From positions 1,364,001 to 1,428,000 of the forward strand of contig CM065880.1 in the NCBI GenBank assembly GCA_033439255.1: DNA of 64,000 nucleotides, given 5' to 3'. The stretch comes from Hericium rajendrae. Lineage: Eukaryota; Basidiomycota; Agaricomycetes; Russulales; Hericiaceae. Both the position numbers and the translations under genes were made by a program. The notes beneath the pieces were generated by a model. It saw nothing but the letters and a program-made list of their open reading frames with translations, searched no databases and was not told where the DNA came from. Shown here in pieces: positions 48,027-57,000 of the stretch; within the stretch, counting starts at the first letter, position 1, and every line of letters begins with the position of its first letter.

Positions 48027-49640
48027 CTACGCAGAACTAGAATCTTGCATAAAGGTGTCCTCTAAGCCTTCTACGACCGTGCTCTTTGTCTTCTTCACCT
48101 CTCTTGACATAGCGTCAACTGAGACCACATACATCAGGAACCTTCAAAACTTTCTGATGGATCCTGCAGAGTCTGATCAACTGCAAGACCTGATCTAGCT
48201 GCAGGCTCTAATTAGAGATCAATTTCTGATCAGAGCTTTTATATTTTGAAATCAATAACTATTGACAGATATAGTAGTCATCCAACTCTAATCATTAGAT
48301 GCAACAAACTTTTCAATATCTAAAATTTATATAAATCTGATCAGTTCTGATCAGTCTGTGAGCATTCTGCATTGATACTTTTTTGAATCTTGAGGTCAAA
48401 TATTCTGCAGCTAGCTGAGATTAGCTGATGTTGTCTGAGAGTATCTGATGTGTCTGATGCAACTGCTGCAGGTCATGCAGACACTGTCAGATGTCTCGCA
48501 GGTCAAACAGAAAGTTTTGAAGGTTCCTGATGTATCCAATGCACCTTTTCAATACCTTTGGAGGAGATGCCTTCTTCTGAAACTCAATAGAGTATGCTTG
48601 CATATCATAGGCCTAGTAACAATCTATCCGTAAGTCTCATCTATACAAAGATACAAACAAATTTACCTCTTGCAATTGACGATCAAGAATAGCTACAGAT
48701 CGCAACTTGCATGCCATCTGATACAACCCTTTTTTTCCAGACAGAGGTACCGTAACAAAAGACACTTGCACCTGAACAATCTGACCAGGTCGAATGATGG
48801 CTGGATCAATAGTGATATAGTGATAATCAGAAGATCTAGAGGTTTTAACATTAGTAAAATACAACACAAGAGTCGGCATAGAGTTGACGTATGTGCTGTT
48901 CCACTTTCTTTCATAGTACTCAACCTTATTATCATCAAGATGAGCACCTGCAGTGGATGTGGCCAGTAGCAAGACGCCTTGTGGATCCATGACATCCCCA
49001 AAGGGTACAGGACTTGAGCCGTTGACAAGTGAGAGAGGAGTGACGTAACGGTTGGCAAAGCTAAGGCTTGCATGACTCTCAACTTGATCAGGAACCCATG
49101 GTCTGAGACCTTTCACCGAATAGATGCTATCTATGAGACGATGGATAGCTGCAACACCGGCAACTGATTGATCAAAGAGAGGAGATCCTATTCCTAGTAG
49201 GCGAACGCTCTGTTTCGCCCAAATGATCTTCGTAGGTAGACTGTCATATGTTTTTAAGCAAAGAGAAAGACGACAAAAGCAGATAATAACACACCTGTTG
49301 CGATCCAAAATTGGTGGCAAGTCATAGTCTAACAAGACACCTTGTCCTTCCCAGACGGCTTCCTCCATCTCCGCATCAGGATCCGAGTTTCGCAACACAA
49401 CCTTTGCAGATCCATCTACGGCTTTATGTGCGACATAGTTCTCTCTCAAGAACTTCATCTAACAAAGCTAGTTAGCTGAATTCTAACAATAGTAAGGTAT
49501 GAATACGCACATCAGACATATTGCTGAGTTGAAGATGATGTGGTAACTGCTTTACAGCATCATCACTGATCTTTATAAGATGTGCTCCTACATATTCATG
49601 AGACAAACTATACAGAGACAAAACACCAATCACTTACGGC
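48027..49640 (-). CDS. Gene c: unidentified conserved-looking protein, hit by B7
   Basis: Minus-strand gene. The 5' end is uncertain (exon pieces visible to about 49640; YVGAHLIKISDDAVKQLPHH at 49510-49585). Further exons encode MKFLRENYVAHKAVDG (49458), then a long exon with IIWAKQSVRLLGIGSPLFDQ, FGDVMDPQGVLLLATSTAGA and a beta-rich IIRPGQIVQVQVSFVTVPLS part. The last exon runs through B7 (48132-48532): the sequence on its two sides is one open frame when the element and one TA are left out, ending in TAG at 48027-48029. Family and function unknown. It is divergent from gene d, with a CCAAT-bearing repeat between them. Confidence 0.5.
48132..48532. mobile_element. Foldback element B7 (401 bp, TSD TA)
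   Basis: TA on both sides, in the last exon of gene c. Confidence 0.88.
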
Positions 49641-50019
49641 AATCTGGCTTGTCTTAAAACTCAATCAAAGGTATAGACATCTTAAATGATGCGTAGAATG
49701 TATGGATAATGAAAACAATCCTAAGAGGGGGGAAAAGAAGAAAGATAGGACAGGATGGCAGAACTGCAAAGAATGGACGGAGCATTCAAAATTACGATGT
49801 GGTCTGATTCTGACTCTGTTTTTTCTATTGGTCCGCATTAACAACAAGATCATCTAGATTCATAGCAGCACAATCCGGTCTATGTTCTTTGTGAACGTAG
49901 TAAGGTGCGGGCTTATTTTCAAATGTATCAAGATTACAATTCAACAATTTCAATTTCAATAATCCTTTGTGATCGAGATTTCTTGGTGTCATCTCCGCTT
50001 AAGTCCGGTCAAGGCTTGG

Positions 50020-50560
50020 CTACTCGAAAGATCTCGCTTAGAACATATTGCTTCCGAATCAATGGTCAATGGCTTCATGTTATGCCTAGCGCTTTGCTCA
50101 CTGCTTCTTTCAATTGCTCTCTTGAAATTTCATTGCTGGTTGTCCCTCTTCCGGTCCAATGGGCATCCTGTGTTTTATGTTTGTTCCGAAGCTTCAGGTC
50201 CAATGGTACGTGTCATCTTGTCTTAAGCTCGCTTAATGTTCAGCTACTTTGCAGATCTCGCTTAGAACATATTGCTTCTGAATCAACCGTGAACAGTTTC
50301 ATGCTATGCCTAGCGCTTTGCTCACTGCTTCTTTCAATTGCTCTCTTGAAATTTCATTGCTGGTTGTCCCTCTTCCGGTCCAATGGGCATCCTGTGTTTT
50401 ATGTTTGTTCCGAAGCTTCAGGTCCAATGGTACGTGTCATCTTGTCTTAAGCTCGCTTAATGTTCAGCTACTTTGCAGATCTTGCCTAGAACATATTGCT
50501 TCCGAATCAACCATCAAGGGTTTCATGTTATGCCTAACACTTTGTTGTCCGGTTGAAATT
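50020..50560. repeat. 224-bp direct repeat (about 2.3 units) with CCAAT boxes
   Basis: Two nearly identical full units and a partial, more diverged third (GCTTTGCTCA at 50091 and 50315, diverged at 50539). Each full unit has two CCAAT boxes (50156, 50200, 50380, 50424), between the divergent genes c and d. Confidence 0.8.
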
Positions 50561-50910
50561 CTATATTTTACATTTCCAATGTTGGCTACAAACATCCTAA
50601 GAACATACGTATTTTTACCGTACTTCGGGCCAACGCTGAAGCATTTTGTAGATCTCAGGTTCCGATTCTCTTGTTCATCTTGCTCTGCATCTTGCTAATT
50701 CTTATTTGTTTTGGATATTCAGTTACTACTTGACATGTCACCATACCCCAAAGATCTGTCAGACCGATTTGATAGGTGACTACACAAATTCAGATGTAAG
50801 CATGATCTCTATCATAATATTTCCAATTGCATCGTTTATCCGTGCATTCACAAAGTATGACTTGAGGTCTAAGTCAGATTTACACCTGCCCTAAACTCCT
50901 ATCCTCATTT

Positions 50911-50918
50911 TATATAAG
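50911..50918 (+). promoter_or_regulatory. TATA box of gene d
   Basis: TATATAAG 129 bp before the ATG, with a CT-rich tract after it. Mirrored at 63872-63879. Confidence 0.5.
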
Positions 50919-51039
50919 AAGAGAGCAGTTCAATCGCTTTGCCTCAGCATTTGCTGCCCCACTGTTCTTCTGCATCTTTGCTGGCACTTCATTTGTCTTA
51001 TTGCACGTCTATTATCCTCTTTTTATACCTTTTTTCATC

Positions 51040-53220
51040 ATGAATACTCGGTCTCGCAGCAACAAGGACAAGGTCCTTGCTCTTCCTTCCACCCCTGTTC
51101 GTAAGCCCAAGATGACCGTTCAACCTTCGGCTCCCAAGGGACTCAGCCGAACATCATCTCTGGCTAGCTCACTAGGTTCTATGAACTCGTATGTCTTTAT
51201 TTTGTGCAATTATATGATTGGGCTAATGCTGTTGACAGTAGGAAGAGAGCTTTGGAAGAGCCAGTGTTCGAGTCCGATGAAGAGTACACTTATCTTTTTG
51301 GGATTTTGTTTCATACTTTTCTGACCATTTTGTGCGTAGGCCAGAGTTGCAGACTCCATTGACTACACGTTTTAAACGGATGGCTAAAGCAGATCGGTGA
51401 GTTTTTTTATCTTTTACTGTTTAGATATGCATTAACATAAGAATAAGAGAGCCTCTCAGCTTACGCAAAACATCAGAAACGACTAACAATAATGGAACTG
51501 CTTCTGCCCCAAAGAAACAGAAGATGAACGAGAAGTACGTATATGTTTTTTTTCATATATTTGCTTTCTTGATATTGTTGTCTTTGCAGAAAAGAGCGTA
51601 CTTTGGTATCAGATGATGAGTACGTGATTTTATTGCATTCTTCACATGCATAGTCCAAGCTTGCTTAGCTTTATAATTGTACTTGGCAGTCCATTTTCGA
51701 TTAAGGAGGTTAATCCTCAGAAGACGTATGTCGTACAGTTTTATCTGTAGAATGATTGCTGATTTGCCTACACATTATAGATCAAAGGATGTCTTTTTAG
51801 ATGACGAAGCTGCTGACACTACAGATGCAATGGTTTCTGATGACGTGCAGAAGAGCACGGATGAAAACAAAGAGAATCAAGACAACATTGACTTGGACGT
51901 GATGGACAACAATCTGTATGTTATTGTCACATCTATCGGAATACTAAATCATTCTTCTTTCAGAATTCCAGAGGGCTGCAATGTCACCATTGCTACGTTG
52001 ATTGATCCCCTTATGACAATGTTTTACAAACAACTTCCACCTCTAAAGTACGCTTGATTTTTGTTGTAAGCTTTTCCAAATGACTTACAACTCTTTTTTC
52101 TTATAGCACGTCTACTAGTCTGATTGGTGGCAGTGTAGATGTCACGACCTATGCAGTTAGTCGTCTGACAGATGATGCCTACGGTAACATTACACTCGAG
52201 TAAGTTTATTGTTCAACTCATTTCATCATACAATATATTAATAGGGTATGTGCACAGCTATCTCCTTCAGATTATCACATTTCAGGAGAACCGATCTTTG
52301 AATTTGATGAATCCCTCTCGTGCAGATCCAAGTGACTTTGTTGCTATGCCTTTAGGCACCGGCCATGCTATTGCATTCAAGGACGGAAATAAAAGCACAG
52401 CCTTGTGTCTCACCGTTGGATTTGTTGTAGATTCTCATCTAGCCAATGCACGGGTGCTGGAAAGCAGTATGTTCTTTATTGTTATCATCTCTTGTATGCA
52501 ATTTGACTATCTTATTTTAGATGGACGTCAGATCAAAGAGCTCTATGTCTCTCCCTTGAGCATGGAATGGGAAAGGGCTTTGGCATTCTACGGCCTGGTC
52601 TTTCAGAAGTCCAAGCTAAGCATATACTGCATGGACAATGCACTTCCTTTTTCAACTGCGATGAGTCCGGTTGCACCTTCTTCCTCCAAAAAGAAATCTC
52701 AGTCATCCGGCAAGTTTTGCCCATTATCTTTATCAACCTGAAATACTAAGTGGAACTATACATTAGGCTCCAAGGAGTTGGCCACTCCGTCTTCCAAGTC
52801 ACGAGACAAGTGGTCCAATGTTAGCCCAGCTTCTCAGGCTACAGGGACCGATGCCACATTCAAGATGGGGATCAAAGGAATGAGTAAGAGAGCCATTCCG
52901 GTGTCCTATGATGGTAAGTGCGTCTATCTTGTTGTTTTCATCAACTAACTCCGTCTTTTTGTTATACAGTTCCAGTGTGGGACTGCACCGCACTTTACAA
53001 GCGTATTGGTGATGGAGGATCTGTTGACCGAGGAGATCCATCTCTTTTGTTCGGTAGAGCTCATACGCATTCTGAGGTCAAGGTGATTCAGGATGATTTG
53101 CATGCTGGAGATGTAGTTGCAATTATTCATACCACATCCCATTGGATGAAAGGCGATTTCTCCAACCTTAGTCTTAACATCCAGGGTGTCTACTTGCTTG
53201 CTCGCGAAAAGGAGGATTAA
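51040..53220 (+). CDS. Gene d, left copy: unidentified protein with many tiny exons
   Basis: ATG at 51040 (MNTRSRSNKDKVLALP). About a dozen exons, several of only 30-60 nt (for example KERTLVSDD and PFSIKEVNPQKT), joined by 45-60 nt introns. It ends with VYLLAREKED and TAA at 53218-53220. The first third is Lys/Ser-rich and disordered with an acidic stretch (DDEAADTTDAMVSDDV). The rest is beta-rich (TALCLTVGFVVDSHLANARV, LYVSPLSMEWERALAFYGLV) and ends in a compact domain (VPVWDCTALYKRIGDGG ... DLHAGDVVAIIHTTSHWMKG) that could bind nucleic acid or protein; this is a guess. The frame is intact. An identical copy lies inverted at 61570-63750. It is probably Helitron cargo. Confidence 0.6.
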
Positions 53221-53338
53221 TATATTACTTAGTAGAAGCGTTGAAATTCTAAAATCTTTGTTTTGACTTTTATATTAGGACTCAAATATATCTTTTTAAT
53301 TATGCATCATTGCGTGTGATTGAAAAAAAAATTCAATT

Positions 53339-53368
53339 GGATTCTATCACTATTGAGCGATAGAATCC
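53339..53368. repeat. Perfect 10-bp stem hairpin between gene d and Helitron ORF
   Basis: GGATTCTATC, loop ACTATTGAGC, GATAGAATCC. Mirrored at 61422-61451. It could be a terminator-like or transposon structure. Confidence 0.65.
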
Positions 53369-53408
53369 CATAAACGAGGTAGAGATCCTTGCTTAGACCA
53401 TCGCCTTA

Positions 53409-53751
53409 GTGCTATTATTTGCTATATTTGTGGTGAGTTCTTTGATGATATATTTAGATAAGGACCACTCCAATTGCTACGTGCAGCTAACATTGGCCAA
53501 AGTGCCTGTATCAAAGTGTACAAATAATTGGACCAAGGTGCTCGCACTACAAAAATTACATGTTATGACATGCTTAATTTTAATATTGCTATTATGCATA
53601 ACCGAAGCCAAATTGAGCAGACAAAAGTCCTTCTTTATTGAATGGATATCATCTTATAAAGATAGTATATCATACAACACACAAGATAGTATGAAAAGTA
53701 ATATCTTGTTGTCAATAAATATCAAAAAGCCACAAATGTTAGGTGGTTCTA
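53409..53751 (+). pseudogene. Helitron ORF 5' fragment of the left arm
   Basis: Encodes the same first ~115 residues as the 808-residue ORF at 61381 and then stops at element A7. Remnant of an older Helitron copy in opposite orientation. Confidence 0.8.
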
Positions 53752-53955
53752 CATCAGGAAGGTTGACAACTTTCTGATTGACCTGACAATTTCTAACCCT
53801 ACTGACAGCTTCTGATTGACCTGATCCACCTGAAAGCAATCTTGAGAAGCAAATATCTGATCAGACTTTTACATTCAAGAAAAGACATTTATTGTCAGAT
53901 ATATAAGTTTTTAATCTCTAACTAATAGATATATCAAAATCTTTAATATCTGAAA
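53752..53955. mobile_element. Foldback element A7, left part only
   Basis: CATCAGGAAGG end intact with TA before it. The mirror arm shows the empty site (single TA at 61039-61040). The element is cut at about 53955, where the Helitron 3' end begins. Confidence 0.88.
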
Positions 53956-54021
53956 CTTGGGGGGAGAGGGCCGATGCTTCGCATGGCAAGACGATTCCTT
54001 TTTTATTTATTTATTTAGTCA

Positions 54022-57000
54022 TTAAGGTGCATAAATAAGTAAACTTGCTTCTCGCTCTTTTGCATAATGCAAATTATCAAAACCTGACAGCATACCTTCA
54101 AACTCACATTGCCTACCAGTAGTTACTCCATCATAGTACCAGATTCTTTTTCCTTTGTCAATAATTCTTGCAGTAAAATGAACATCTCCAAAATACACTA
54201 TAGCCACCAGTTTGAATGATGTCTTTTCATTATTTGTATGATGCTTCATGGTAAATGAGTGATTTATTTTAATGTTGTGATAGTCAAGTTCTACTGCTAT
54301 CAATGGTGGACTGTTGTTGGTAAAAACAGTAGTAGTATGAAGTGCACTATTGCACTGAGGGCATTTTTTCATACTAATTCCATTCATAATTTTTCCTAAT
54401 TCACTAGCAGTATTTGAGTCTGCAGACAAGCTAGAAATATGCCATACAAGATTATGAACATTTTCAGTCACAGAATACTCACAAGATGTACAATTGTCTT
54501 CTACATATCCTACATCTGTTTGACATGCAAGTATAACAGAGGTTAACTCTCTGATATCAGTTCCCACTCCTTGTGTATTAGGAAATTTGATAGGGTCAAA
54601 TTGTGTGAGCAAAGCTCTAACATTTTTTCTTACTAACTCAAAGTCAGAATGTTCCAAGTGAGTCCATTCATTATTCAATGTACTACAGTAATTGTTCAAA
54701 TTTGCTAAGTGATCTTCCCAAAGATCTCTTTTTGTCCTAAAAATATGATAAAGGATGGTAAACAATGTATCATATGCACAGCTCCAAGTTTGACCACACC
54801 ATTTCAATCCAATAGGAGAAGAAACTTTTACCTTTGAAGTACCACTTGTTTTTTGTTTTTTTATCTTTCTTTTATCAGCAGCTTCTTTACTAACCTGATC
54901 TAATGCTTTTGTTCCATTTGCCGTATCAAAGCTATCTGGCTTCTCTTCAAATGTTACAAGCTTTCTTTTCTTAAGATTATCAGGCTCCTCTATACTATTT
55001 TTATTAATTGTATTAGTCTTTTGTTTGACTAAAATTGTCCATTCTGCATTCTTTGTGTTATGAAGAAGTTCAAAAGGATCTGATTTTGTCCATTTGAGTG
55101 GAGCAGGCACATTTGGTGGGACATAGTCAACTCCTTTCCACATTTGATACTGCTGGATGCGAGCTGCTCTAGTAGGAGCATCAATGATTGCAGGAAGTTT
55201 TTTGTAATATTGAAGACAAGTTATTTCATCTAATAGCTCAAGCTCTCTAAATTCTGATCTTAGATATCCAGGGAGTCTTCCTTTAATTTTGTCAGTATTA
55301 AACTGCTGAAGAATGGCTGTTCCAGCAATACTTGAGCTTCGTGAGAGAGCAGTATAGACTCCTCTTTGGTCCTTACAATTTTGAATATCAACAACATTGA
55401 ATGGTCGTGTTCTTCCTTGAGAAGCATAGTCTGTCATTGAAAAGTTAGGTAGGATAGGAATCTGAGATCTACTAATCCATATTTCTTTATCATTGGGCAT
55501 AAAGCATTTGATTTTCTCTTCAACTCTGGAGATAAAAACAACATTAAGAGGCAGCCCTGTGAGTTGCACTGGCTTAGGTGCACAAGTCAATCTCACAAAG
55601 ACTACATCTAACACAAGCTTATCATCAATACCAGTATGACACTTCCATCCTACGACCACACCTTCAGCTCCATTGGTAACACACATCTCAGTTGCTTCAT
55701 TGTGTTTGAGCATGACAGGCATTCCTATACACAAAGATAATTTTCCTGCATAGTGTTTGGTCATAGATGGAATTAACTCCCATAGTTTTCTTTGCAAGGT
55801 AATGTGAATTTGATTGTTTGCTCTTATAGGATCACTATACATATTTTTTTTCTTTTTACTTGACAAAGATTCATCAGCCTTATGCCATCTATCTATAGAA
55901 TAAAAGTGTACAAGCTTTTGGCTGGACTCTATTCCACATCGAATTGTTCCTGCTTCATTAATTTCATCTCTCTGAATATTGAATGATGTAATGATAGATA
56001 CATTTCGAAATTGAGGATCTGCAATGTTGGGTCTATTGGCCCCAGGTCCTGTAATTCTAGATCTAAGAAGGTTGATATCATCTTCTGTACAATATTTGTA
56101 TCTCATATTTTCTAAAGCTCTTCTGAATCTAGCATCATCAGGTGTCTGTGTTTTTTGGCGCATATTCTGTCTTAAAATTACCACAGTCACAAACTGATGC
56201 CATAATGCTTTTCCTAAACAAGCCTTTTGTTTTAGATGAGAATGAGTAGTGTGAATTACAGTATCTACATCTTGGCTGTACAAGGCACTATTAGCAGGAG
56301 GAGGCAGTTGAGCAAAGTCACTAGCAAGAATGATGTTTACACCTCCAAAAGGCTGATTTTCTACTTTAAGTGCACTGCTCATTTGGGCACTGATATTGTA
56401 TAAACTATTGCAATCTACCATAGACACCTCATCTAAAAAGATGTACTGAACATGTTGAAGCCTAGTACGAATATCAGCCAGAGTAGATACACCTTTGCCT
56501 CCTTCTGGTTGAAATTTATTGATAGCTAACATAGAATGGTATGTCGATCCTCCTATCAAAGCTGCTGCAGCTCCTGTAGGTGCCATGATTAAAAATTTGT
56601 AAGACTCTTGTCTCTGCTCAAAAAACTTGATCATAGCTTTGATGACTTGTGACTTGCCTGTGCCAGCCATACCCCCTAAATACATCTTGAGCTGCTCAGA
56701 CTGTGGAGTCACAGCATGATTTGCAATAGTTTTGAATGCTCTTGATTGCTCAACATTTAGTGTGAATGTCTTAGCTATTTTATCAATGTTTAATCTATCC
56801 TCTGGATTTTTTGGATGATAATTGTAATCTAAATATGCTTTACTCACCAACTTGACTTCATTTACATTATAAGGATCTCCATAGGAAGTATCATTATTCT
56901 TTTCTGCATTGCTAGCTTCAAGATCTCTTTTGGCCAAAATGATATCTTTTTCTCGTGCTAGAGTTGCTTTCCATTCCTTTTGAGACTTGGATAACATGAC

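Larger units (their letters stand above)
50790..53751 (+). repeat. Left arm of a large inverted repeat (at least 2,962 bp)
   Basis: Each position x matches 114790-x on the other strand. No indel and no mismatch was noticed in the parts compared. Contains gene d and the first 343 bp of the Helitron ORF. Ends exactly at foldback A7. Confidence 0.92.

Noticed and set aside
53409-53777. Independent plus-strand gene
   Set aside because: It is the inverted copy of the Helitron ORF's first codons, ended by foldback element A7.
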